DNA from: an uncultured Oscillospiraceae bacterium | GTDB taxonomy: Bacteria > Bacillota > Clostridia > Oscillospirales > Oscillospiraceae | Direction: 5' to 3' | Length of the DNA stretch: 64,000 nt | NCBI GenBank assembly: GCA_934590355.1 | Contig: CAKTOX010000003.1 | Coordinates: forward strand, 30,438 to 94,437 | In this document: one piece after another, positions 7,426 through 14,716 of the stretch | Layout: each line of letters opens with the position of its first letter | How positions within the stretch are numbered: position 1 is the stretch's first letter | Position numbers and translations under genes: made by a program | Notes under the pieces: generated by a model | Seen by the model: the letters and a program-made list of their open reading frames with translations, nothing else | Databases searched by the model: none | What the model was told of the DNA's origin: nothing

Positions 7426-7510
7426 ATTTGAGACACATCGAATGGAGGAGAGAGCAAGTAATCGCTGGCTGCATCTTGTTCTACTATAATAATTAAGGAG
7501 TTGCAGATCG

Positions 7511-8119
7511 GTGGAGCTTACTACGCCTAAACAGGTTCGAACAGAAGAGACCAAGCAGAAGATATACAAGGCTGCGTCTTCCATATTAAAAAAGAGGGGC
7601 TATGCGTATCTTACTGTCAGCAACATATGCAAGGTCGCCGGAGTTTCGAACGGAACGTTTTTCTATCACTTCAAAACGAAGGACGAGCTTCTTGTCTACT
7701 ATAATTATCAGCAGTTCGCTGACTTCCGTAAGAGGAACGACTTCGATTCTGCGGTTGAGGGTAAATCCTTCGACGAGCGCGTGCTCATCTTCTATTATTA
7801 TTGGAGCGACTACATGGTCGAGGTCGGACTCGACTTCTGCTGCAACTATTATAATACGAAGAATTATTCAATCGACACCCGCCGCTGGCATCAACGCCGG
7901 CCGACGTATGTCTGGGATTATCCCGGCAGCTGCCTGCGTGAGGCAGCGGACAACGGGCTTTTAAAGGAAGACCACACGGTGGATCATTACTATGAGGTCA
8001 TAGTTACCATCATGAAGGGCGTGGCATTTGACTGGTGTCTGTCCGAAGCGGCCTTCGATATGCACGAAAGGCTCGACGAAACCATGATACCTTATTTAAA
8101 TAGTATCATGAAAAACTGA
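7511..8119 (+). CDS. TetR/AcrR-family transcriptional regulator
   Basis: A 202-residue one-domain regulator. The N-terminal TetR helix-turn-helix is clear (ETKQKIYKAASSILKKRGY, then TVSNICKVAGVSNGTFFYHF, residues ~12-55); the C-terminal ligand domain is rich in Tyr and Trp, suiting an aromatic or polycyclic ligand. Start taken as GTG 7511, ten bases after AAGGAG. It is transcribed divergently from the SDR operon and towards the GntP permease, and copies of one 12-bp palindrome flank both promoters, so it probably represses itself, the SDR operon and perhaps the permease. Inducer unknown. Confidence 0.9.
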   Translation: MELTTPKQVRTEETKQKIYKAASSILKKRGYAYLTVSNICKVAGVSNGTFFYHFKTKDELLVYYNYQQFADFRKRNDFDSAVEGKSFDERVLIFYYYWSDYMVEVGLDFCCNYYNTKNYSIDTRRWHQRRPTYVWDYPGSCLREAADNGLLKEDHTVDHYYEVIVTIMKGVAFDWCLSEAAFDMHERLDETMIPYLNSIMKN

Positions 8120-8177
8120 ACCGGCTCACGACCGGACACTTAATTCGGATAAAACTGCCAAGCGGACAGATAGCAAT

Positions 8178-8189
8178 AGGGTGCACTCT
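8178..8189. promoter_or_regulatory. TetR-type operator copy 3 (upstream of the GntP permease)
   Basis: AGGGTGCACTCT keeps the ACTCT half and AG-GT of the other two copies (10 of 12 identical to the copy at 7414). It sits 105 bases before the permease start, between tetR and the permease. No convincing -35/-10 pair is visible beside it. Confidence 0.45.
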
Positions 8190-8293
8190 TCCGGCGGCGG
8201 CTCGCAGTACGCATTTGGGGATGCATGAGGGTTCGACCGGCGACTTTATTGCCTGGCAGTTATATATCAAAATTTATTATTTGGAGAGTATTT

Positions 8294-9598
8294 ATGGACA
8301 TCCTGATTCTCGTAGCGGCAGTCCTGCTTATCGGCGTGTTCTGCTACAAAAACGTTCCTACCCTGATTGGCGGCATTGTCTGCTCCGTCATCCTCATGCT
8401 CATCTACAAGATGAACATCACCGAGGGCCTGTTCGATACCTATATGGGCGGCCTCGTCGGCTTCATGAAGTCTTGGATGATTCTGTTCTTCCTCGGCGCT
8501 CTGTTCGGCAAGCTGCTTGACATCACCGGCGGTTCTGACAGTCTGGCTCGCGTTATCTTGAACTTGGTCGGCCCGAAGAACGTTTCCCTCGGCGTCTGCC
8601 TGTTCACTGCTATCCTTGCAATGGCCGGCATTTCCAGCTTCATCAGCCTCTTTATCTGCTACCCCATCGCACTTAAGCTCTGCCGCAAGGCAAACATCAA
8701 CCGTGCATCCGTTATCGCAGGTTACTCCCTCGGTCTCAACTTCGGTCTTGCAGTTCCCTGGGTACCTGTCACCAACAACGTTCTTTGCGCAAGCTACTTC
8801 GGCACCGATGTCGGTGCGGGCGGTCTCCTCGGCCTGTTCGTTTCCATCGTATTCATCGTTGTCGGTATGATCTACATCAAGTGGTATGAGAAGCGCCTCG
8901 CAGCAGCAGGCAAGGGCTACATGCCCGCATACGGCACCGGCGCACTTGAAGAAGCCGCCGATTCCGACGATGATGCAAAGAAGGGCCCCCACTGGGTTCT
9001 CTCCGTCATTCCCATGCTCATCCCCATCCTCATCCTCAACATCTTCAAGACTCGCGTTGAACTCGCTCTCCTGTGCGGCGTTCTCGCAGTCGTAGTTCTC
9101 CAGTTCAAGTACCTCCCCCGCAACTGGGAAGACAACCGCAAGGCTGTTACCGATTCCATCTCCATGTGCATGACCACTCTTATTAACGCCGCTGCAATCG
9201 TCGGCTTCGGCTCAGTCGTTCAGAACTGCCCGGGCTACGAGATAGCCGTTACTAAGATCCTGTCCTACGAAGGCAGCCCGCTCATGATCACCTTCATCGC
9301 AACCAACCTCATCGCAGGTATCGCAGGCTCCTCCTCCGCAGGTCTCGTTCTTGCAGCTCCCGTTCTGCAGCAGGCTGCAACCCTCACCAACGCTGCTGTA
9401 TTCCACAGAACCACCGTTCTGGCTTCCCTCGGCCTCGACTCTCTGCCCAACGCAGGCTTCCTCCAGACCGAGTGCACCGTCGCCGGCGTAAAGTTCAAGG
9501 ATGTTTACTTCCCCGTAATCTTTGCTCTGACCGTCGTCCTGACCATCCTGCGCTGCCTGCTCTACATGGGACTGGCAGCAGCCTTCGGACTTGCATAA
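8294..9598 (+). CDS. GntP-like permease of the ion transporter (IT) superfamily
   Basis: A 434-residue membrane protein with about 12 helices and a charged cytoplasmic loop near residue 225 (EEAADSDDDAKK). The C-terminal LGLDSLPNAGFL resembles the SLDSLPHNG motif of GntP/CitMHS transporters, which carry sugar acids or organic acids with protons. The ATG at 8294 follows TTGGAGAG; a GTG-type start 23 codons earlier has no ribosome site. It follows tetR and ends at a strong terminator. A second organic-acid-type uptake system beside the TRAP operon suggests import (or export) of a pathway substrate or product. Confidence 0.85.
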   Translation: MDILILVAAVLLIGVFCYKNVPTLIGGIVCSVILMLIYKMNITEGLFDTYMGGLVGFMKSWMILFFLGALFGKLLDITGGSDSLARVILNLVGPKNVSLGVCLFTAILAMAGISSFISLFICYPIALKLCRKANINRASVIAGYSLGLNFGLAVPWVPVTNNVLCASYFGTDVGAGGLLGLFVSIVFIVVGMIYIKWYEKRLAAAGKGYMPAYGTGALEEAADSDDDAKKGPHWVLSVIPMLIPILILNIFKTRVELALLCGVLAVVVLQFKYLPRNWEDNRKAVTDSISMCMTTLINAAAIVGFGSVVQNCPGYEIAVTKILSYEGSPLMITFIATNLIAGIAGSSSAGLVLAAPVLQQAATLTNAAVFHRTTVLASLGLDSLPNAGFLQTECTVAGVKFKDVYFPVIFALTVVLTILRCLLYMGLAAAFGLA

Positions 9599-9615
9599 AC
9601 GAACACATATACAAC

Positions 9616-9649
9616 AAAAAAGGTGCTGCTTTCGCAGCATCTTTTTTTA
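9616..9649. terminator. Bidirectional terminator between GntP and MFS genes
   Basis: GGTGCTGC-TTTC-GCAGCATC stem flanked by A-run on the left and T-run on the right, so it works for both converging genes. Confidence 0.88.
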
Positions 9650-9651
9650 TC

Positions 9652-9683
9652 ATAAACAGGCACCCGCGAGGGTGCCTGTTTAT
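9652..9683. terminator. Second perfect hairpin between the converging genes
   Basis: ATAAACAGGCACCC and its exact complement with a GCGA loop, 14-bp arms. The U-run is poor on both sides; it probably adds to the neighbouring terminator. Confidence 0.6.
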
Positions 9684-9685
9684 GC

Positions 9686-10876
9686 TTATTTTGTTGTCTC
9701 AATAGAGCAGAGCATTATGAGCGTGCCGACTGCGGAAACTATAACGCCGACTAAAAGCGTGAGCTTGGGAGTCGCGGTATCAAGCAGCAGCCCGCCGATG
9801 TAGCTTGCGAAGATACTGCCGAGCGTCATCATTGCGGTAACAAATGCCTGTCCCTTGACTGCGTTGTGCTTTGCAATGACCTCGCCGACATATCCGACCG
9901 ATGCGGGCACGAACAGCGCAAACGAAAACGCCTGTAATGCCTCTGCCGCGTAGAGCGCCGCAATATTGGGTGCAAGGTAGATCATCAGTTCCTTGACCGT
10001 AAACATGATTACCGCAAATCTCAGCAGGGCAGAGCATTTGAAGCGCCGCGTAAGCTTCGGGAAGAGCAGCATGATGGGCACCTCCATCACGGTCATGAAG
10101 GCAAGTATCCAACCCATATCCTCGCTGCTGCCGCCTATGTTTCGGATGAACTCTATCATGAAATTGCATATCATGCCGTGCGTGAAATACAGTGCCGCCG
10201 TGCCGACGAGAAACAGCATGAAGCGCTTGTTTTCCCGGGCAAAGTCACGAAGCGAGCTTGGCTTCTCGCCCTTGTGCTCGTCCTTTTTCTCCGGCATTGC
10301 GCGATGTGCTCTGTCGCCGGGGATGAACAGCAGCGTCATTGCGCCAAGGAGCGTGGCAAACACGATAAACACGGCAGGCACGGCATTTTCGCTCACACGC
10401 TGCACCAGTATACCGAGCGCGACGTTGCACACGGCATAAGCAAATGAGCCGAGCGCCCGCGCGCGGCTGAAGTTAATGCCGCAGCCCCAGCTTTCGATGT
10501 AAAAGCTCAGCGATATGCACAGGGGATTGAGCAGCGTGCTTCCGGCTATGAGCAGCGAGTACGCGCCTATGAGCGAAACGCTGCCCGACGGCAGCAGATA
10601 CACCGCCAGCATAAGAAGCATCGACAGCAGCGCCGTCAGCCTTATAAACCGCAGCAGAGGGCGCCGCTGAGTACGGTCAATATATCCGGCTATTATCGGC
10701 TGAATCACAAAGCCTATTATGTTGCCAGCAGCAAACACGATGCCGATCTCGTAGTTCGAGTATCCTCTGAATTGGAGAAATACCGTTGTAAAGCAGAACA
10801 GCACCGCACTTGTGACCCAGTAGGCCATCTGCAAAAGCGAATAGTTTACGTTAAGCTTCTTTTCGGATAAATTCAT
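9686..10876 (-). CDS. MFS transporter, LacY/nucleoside-symporter-like (MFS_1_like)
   Basis: A 396-residue protein with 12 predicted membrane helices in two halves joined by a charged loop (PEKKDEHKGEKP, ~residue 200). The N-terminal NVNYSLLQMAYWVTSAVLFCFTT pattern and DRTQRRP loop resemble the LacY-like/MFS_1_like branch, which often carries sugars or nucleosides. It is monocistronic with its own promoter and terminator. Substrate not predictable; a sugar or drug efflux role is equally possible. Confidence 0.85.
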   Translation of the reverse strand: MNLSEKKLNVNYSLLQMAYWVTSAVLFCFTTVFLQFRGYSNYEIGIVFAAGNIIGFVIQPIIAGYIDRTQRRPLLRFIRLTALLSMLLMLAVYLLPSGSVSLIGAYSLLIAGSTLLNPLCISLSFYIESWGCGINFSRARALGSFAYAVCNVALGILVQRVSENAVPAVFIVFATLLGAMTLLFIPGDRAHRAMPEKKDEHKGEKPSSLRDFARENKRFMLFLVGTAALYFTHGMICNFMIEFIRNIGGSSEDMGWILAFMTVMEVPIMLLFPKLTRRFKCSALLRFAVIMFTVKELMIYLAPNIAALYAAEALQAFSFALFVPASVGYVGEVIAKHNAVKGQAFVTAMMTLGSIFASYIGGLLLDTATPKLTLLVGVIVSAVGTLIMLCSIETTK

Positions 10877-10924
10877 ATTCTTTATGCCCTTTTTGCATGA
10901 TTTTCCGAACTTTACGGAAATGAG

Positions 10925-10953
10925 ATTATATCATCAATGCGCCGAAATAACAA
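10925..10953 (-). promoter_or_regulatory. Promoter of the MFS gene
   Basis: Minus-strand TTGTTA (10948-10953), 17-bp spacer, TATAAT (10925-10930), about 50 bases before the start codon. Confidence 0.65.
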
Positions 10954-11035
10954 GAGTGCGATGCGAAGTATAAAGCAAAATTTACAAACTGCACTTAAAT
11001 CTGCGCAGAAATGACCGTTATGTTCCCGTTAGGGC

Positions 11036-11064
11036 TTGCAATTGAGCATAAATGTGACTATAAT
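11036..11064 (+). promoter_or_regulatory. Promoter of the AGCS symporter gene
   Basis: TTGCAA (11036-11041), 17-bp spacer, TATAAT (11059-11064); start codon about 50 bases downstream. Confidence 0.65.
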
Positions 11065-11117
11065 GTAAACGATGCAAAAATTTCGACAAATCTTCAGATG
11101 AGAGAGGTATTCCATTT

Positions 11118-12539
11118 ATGATCGAAAGTATACATGATGTGATAACCACCATAAGCGGCTTCCTGTATCAGCCGTACATTGTGCCGCTGTTCCTTCTCGT
11201 TGCGGGAATTTTCTTCACCGTTCGCACCGGCTTTATGCAGGTTCGCCTGTTCGGTGAGGCGATAAAGTCCGTCAGCGAAAAGCCGAAGGACAAGAAATCC
11301 GTTTCTTCCTTCGGAGCACTTATGGTGTCTACCGCATCGCGTGTCGGTACCGGCAACATTATCGGCGTTTCCATGGCCATCTGCCTCGGCGGCTTCGGCG
11401 CTATCTTCTGGATGTGGATAACCGCGATCCTCGGCGGCGCGTCCGCATTTATCGAGTCCACGCTTGCGCAGATATATAAGCACAAGGATGCCGACGGCAG
11501 CTACTACGGCGGCCCGTCCTACTATATGCAGAACGCACTCAAGCAGCGCTGGCTCGGCGTTATCTTTGCCGTTATCCTTATCCTGACCTACGTTGTCGGC
11601 TACAATATGCTTGCCGCGTTCAACACTCAGGACACCTTCAAGACCTTCAGCTTCTACGATCCGAGCAGAACTCCCATCATTATCGGAGCCATTCTCGCAG
11701 TCCTCTTTGCAGCCTGCGTGCTCGGCGGCGGCAAGCGTCTGACCAGAATAACCGGCGTTATAGTCCCCGTCATGGGCCTTCTGTATATCATAGTTTCCCT
11801 TATCATCGTGATTATGAATATCACGACTCTGCCCCTCGTTATCAAGAACATTTTCGTCGCCGCCTTTAACTTCAAGGCGATTTTCGGCGGCTTTGCAGGC
11901 TCCTGCATGATGTGGGGCATAAAGCGCGGCCTGTTCTCCAACGAAGCCGGTATGGGCTCGGCTCCAAATGCTGCTGCCTCGGCTGACGTATCCCATCCCG
12001 TAAAGCAGGGCCTTGTACAGATGCTGTCCGTATTTATCGACACTCTGCTCGTTTGTACCGCGACTGCCATGATGTGCATGTGCGCAAATCCCGAGGGCCT
12101 CGTCGAGGAAGCCGCGGGTGCAGCTTATGTTCAGCAGTCCATGCAGATGGCGCTCGGCAACTTCGGTCCTATCTTCATCGCCGTTGCAATGAGCCTTTTC
12201 GCGTTCACCACGCTCATCGGCAACTACTACTACACCGAGGGCTGCCTGAAGTTCATCCTCAAGCGTACCCCGTCCAAGGCATTCATGCTCGTTTTCCGCC
12301 TTGTTGCAACCGCACTCGTATTCATCGGCACTCTGCTGTCGGCAGGTATCGTTTGGGATACGGCAGATATGCTCCAGGCCTGCATGGTCATTATTAACGT
12401 CCCCGTTATCCTCATTCTTTCCAAGCCCGCCGTCGATGCGCTGAAGGATTACGTGAGCCAGCGCAAGGAGGGCAAGAACCCCGTGTTCAAGTCCTCGAGC
12501 ATCGGTCTGGAAGGCAAGACCGAGTGCTGGGAAGACTGA
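11118..12539 (+). CDS. Alanine/glycine:cation symporter (AGCS family)
   Basis: A 473-residue Na+- or H+-coupled amino acid carrier of the AgcS/AlsT family. Family marks: TVRTGFMQVRLF near residue 35, the GTGNIIGVSMAICLGGFGAIFWMW block near 77, and GLFSNEAGMGSAPNAAA near 275, the AGCS signature. Length and number of hydrophobic segments are typical. RBS GAGAGAGG upstream of the ATG. Single-gene unit with its own promoter and terminator. Function sure at family level (alanine, glycine or glutamine uptake). Confidence 0.95.
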   Translation: MIESIHDVITTISGFLYQPYIVPLFLLVAGIFFTVRTGFMQVRLFGEAIKSVSEKPKDKKSVSSFGALMVSTASRVGTGNIIGVSMAICLGGFGAIFWMWITAILGGASAFIESTLAQIYKHKDADGSYYGGPSYYMQNALKQRWLGVIFAVILILTYVVGYNMLAAFNTQDTFKTFSFYDPSRTPIIIGAILAVLFAACVLGGGKRLTRITGVIVPVMGLLYIIVSLIIVIMNITTLPLVIKNIFVAAFNFKAIFGGFAGSCMMWGIKRGLFSNEAGMGSAPNAAASADVSHPVKQGLVQMLSVFIDTLLVCTATAMMCMCANPEGLVEEAAGAAYVQQSMQMALGNFGPIFIAVAMSLFAFTTLIGNYYYTEGCLKFILKRTPSKAFMLVFRLVATALVFIGTLLSAGIVWDTADMLQACMVIINVPVILILSKPAVDALKDYVSQRKEGKNPVFKSSSIGLEGKTECWED

Positions 12540-12556
12540 TAAAGCCTATAAAAATT

Positions 12557-12592
12557 ACAGCCCCGGAGATTTTCTCCGAGGCTGTTTTTTAT
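12557..12592 (+). terminator. Terminator of the AGCS gene
   Basis: ACAGCCCCGGAGA-TTT-TCTCCGAGGCTGT stem followed by TTTTTAT. The 120 bases after it, up to the converging membrane protein gene, show nothing recognisable. Confidence 0.9.
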
Positions 12593-12711
12593 ATCCGATC
12601 AAAACAGAGCCGAAGCCCCCTAACGATGCCTTGCATATACGCGCAGGACGTGGGGATCATCAGCAGATATAATGCATCGAAAACGGCTTCCATTATATCC
12701 GGAACAAGCGT

Positions 12712-13158
12712 TTATATTATCGGCTCCTTTTCGATAAGGCTATTGTAACAAAGATAATTTTTGAGAAACAGAACACCCGCCAGGGCCAGTGCGCAGCCGA
12801 GACCGGAATAGAAGAATGCGATAAACCCGTCGGGGAAAACACCCGCAGCTCTGAGTCCGATACCGCTGCTCATCATGCAGGCCATGATGATATACGCCTT
12901 GAGGTCGAAAAAATGCCAAAACGGACGGTGGTTTTCGTAGCCCATAATTCTTTTGGTGTGTTTTTTGCTCATTTTGTAAAACATTGAGCCGAACATGGAA
13001 AACACGATAAGCGACAGAATGTAGAAGTACCACATTTTGTCGATGACCTTGTATGACATAACGCCCAGTCTTGCAACGTTAAACCCCGCTGTCATCCAAA
13101 CGATACTCGCAATAAGTAAAAGAGTTCTCTTTTTGACACAAAATTTTTTCTTCATCAT
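12712..13158 (-). CDS. Small integral membrane protein, family not recognised
   Basis: 148 residues with four predicted membrane segments (about 12-32, 43-62, 85-105 and 112-132) and a basic N-terminus. I do not recognise the family. Its ATG lies one base after the MarR stop, with GGAGTGAG as ribosome site inside the end of that gene, so the two are co-transcribed and translationally coupled. Small membrane proteins in MarR operons are often linked to stress or export, but no function can be assigned. Confidence 0.75.
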   Translation of the reverse strand: MMKKKFCVKKRTLLLIASIVWMTAGFNVARLGVMSYKVIDKMWYFYILSLIVFSMFGSMFYKMSKKHTKRIMGYENHRPFWHFFDLKAYIIMACMMSSGIGLRAAGVFPDGFIAFFYSGLGCALALAGVLFLKNYLCYNSLIEKEPII

Positions 13159-13159
13159 C

Positions 13160-13594
13160 TCACTCCGTGTGATTTTTTAAGTATTCGTCCGCATTGCTGC
13201 ATATTTTGGCGAAAACCGCCTTGCAGATACGCCGTTCTTCGCCGCTAACGCCGTGCAGCACGGATTTGGCGAATTCCTTTTGAGCGCTGATGCCGCCTTC
13301 TATGATGGGATCTGCGGCGCTCAAAACGGCGATTTCTATGTGCTTTTTATTATCGGCGCTTTGCATACGCTTGATAAGCCCTTTGTTTTCCAGCTCTTTC
13401 AGAGAGGCGGAAACGTGCGACTTTGCCGATTTTCGCACCTTGACTATATCTGCGGCTGTGTTGAGCAGCGGGTTGTTGTGCAGAAACATGAGAATGTCAT
13501 ATTCCATCTGCGTCAAGCCGTATTGCTCGCAAACGCTTCTCGTCAGAAGCTCGTAGCAGCTTGTGATCGTTTTGTGCTGATCCCAGAAAAACAT
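13160..13594 (-). CDS. MarR-family transcriptional regulator
   Basis: A 144-residue winged-helix regulator. The segment YGLTQMEYDILMFLHNNPLLNTAADIVKVRKSAKSHVSASLKELENKGLIKR is the MarR DNA-binding core (helix 2 to wing), here given by its parts: AADIVKVRKSAKSHVSAS is the recognition region. Start chosen at 13594 because GGGAG precedes it; longer forms (to 13666) would include the promoter. First gene of a two-gene operon with a four-helix membrane protein. Confidence 0.87.
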   Translation of the reverse strand: MFFWDQHKTITSCYELLTRSVCEQYGLTQMEYDILMFLHNNPLLNTAADIVKVRKSAKSHVSASLKELENKGLIKRMQSADNKKHIEIAVLSAADPIIEGGISAQKEFAKSVLHGVSGEERRICKAVFAKICSNADEYLKNHTE

Positions 13595-13671
13595 ATCATC
13601 GCTCCCGGTTAATGTTCTATTTCGAACAGTCATTATAGGGCGTCGAATTTGATTTGTCAAGCACAAAATAT

Positions 13672-13708
13672 AAAAATCGGTACACGCTGTGCCTGAGCGT
13701 GTACCGAG
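13672..13708 (-). terminator. Terminator of the GntR-type gene
   Basis: CGGTACACGCT pairs with AGCGTGTACCG over a 7-base loop; on the minus strand it is followed by ATTTTTATATTTT. Confidence 0.85.
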
Positions 13709-13721
13709 AGTGTTTTGACGT

Positions 13722-14465
13722 TTATTTTTTGCCTGCCTTGGGTTTTCTCACGCCGGAGAAGGGGTCGGAGCCGCCGCCGGAGAACATCGTAAAGTTAAGG
13801 CTTGACTTCACATGGTCGGCCATTGCCTGCTTTGCAAGGTCGGGAATGTGCATTTTAATTGCCTCGACGACTGCGACATGGTTGTATATGACGCTCGGGG
13901 ACCAGGGGTTATCCTCCGCGCTGCTGATGAATTTTATCATCGAGGACTGGTACATCGTCAAATTCGGCCTGAGCATTTTGTAGCACTTTTGAATGTACTT
14001 GTTGCCGCAGGACTCAACGACGAGCTCGTGGAAGGGCATATCGGTCGCTATCATGCCGTCGTAATCCTTGCGGATGACGCAGTCGGCAAATGCAACTGCA
14101 AGCCTGTCGAGCTCCTTGACGGTCGCGGCATCCGCACGCTCCGTGCACAGTGCAGCGGCCTCACATTCGATGGCGGTGCGCACGTCGTACAGATCGATCA
14201 TGTCTCTCAGGCTGAGGTCAATGACGAAAAATCCGCTCGTTTCGGGCTTGGAAACAACGAAGCCCTTTTCGCACAGATTCATGATGGCCTCGGCAACGGG
14301 GGTGCGTGAGATGCCGAGTGCGGAAGCGATGCTGTTGACGTTGAGCTTTGTTCCTGGTGCGATGGACAGAGAAACTATTTCATCATAAAGCATCTGCGAA
14401 ACGATGTCGCGCAGCTTGGCGTTGGGATTTGCGTCGAGGTAAACTTGGAACTGATCGCGTTTCAT
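13722..14465 (-). CDS. GntR-family regulator, FadR/FCD subfamily
   Basis: A 247-residue regulator: N-terminal GntR winged helix (LYDEIVSLSIAPGTKLN, then IASALGISRTPVAEAI, residues ~27-60) and a C-terminal all-helical FCD ligand domain with the acid/His metal-binding pattern (DVRTAIE ~100, DMPFHELV ~150, HV near 220). FCD proteins sense organic acids. The start at 14465 is the ATG with AGGATGGG upstream; longer in-frame starts up to 14573 would cover the promoter. The gene is alone, so its targets are not evident; neighbouring transporters or nfnAB are possible. Confidence 0.9.
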   Translation of the reverse strand: MKRDQFQVYLDANPNAKLRDIVSQMLYDEIVSLSIAPGTKLNVNSIASALGISRTPVAEAIMNLCEKGFVVSKPETSGFFVIDLSLRDMIDLYDVRTAIECEAAALCTERADAATVKELDRLAVAFADCVIRKDYDGMIATDMPFHELVVESCGNKYIQKCYKMLRPNLTMYQSSMIKFISSAEDNPWSPSVIYNHVAVVEAIKMHIPDLAKQAMADHVKSSLNFTMFSGGGSDPFSGVRKPKAGKK

Positions 14466-14664
14466 ATAACTTCCCATCCTTCCGTTTTGAAATAAAAGCA
14501 AAAACTCGGTGCAAAAACCGAAAGTGAGTCTAAATCTAAAACTTATTTTACGGCAGATGTATATAAAATGCAATACCTTAAATGCAAAATCAGCAAAATA
14601 ATTAAATAGTTTGTAAATTCACAAGCATATTTCTATATAAAATAGACGCTTTGTCTGTACAGCG

Positions 14665-14704
14665 GAAAAAAACGAGCTCCGGTGTGTTTGCACCGAAGCT
14701 CGTT
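14665..14704 (-). terminator. Terminator of nfnAB
   Basis: AACGAGCTTCGGTG and CACCGGAGCTCGTT form a stem around a short loop, followed by TTTTTTCC on the minus strand. Confidence 0.88.
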
Positions 14705-14716
14705 TAGTGATTTAAA

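Noticed and set aside
7511..8119. TetR gene start at the TTG (7501)
   Set aside because: It would directly abut AAGGAG with no spacing; GTG 7511 is better placed.
1..9598. Classical bile acid 7alpha-dehydroxylation (bai) operon
   Set aside because: Only OYE-, SDR- and BaiE-like genes are present. baiB, baiF and baiG are missing and the gene order and transporters differ, so I call it bai-like only.
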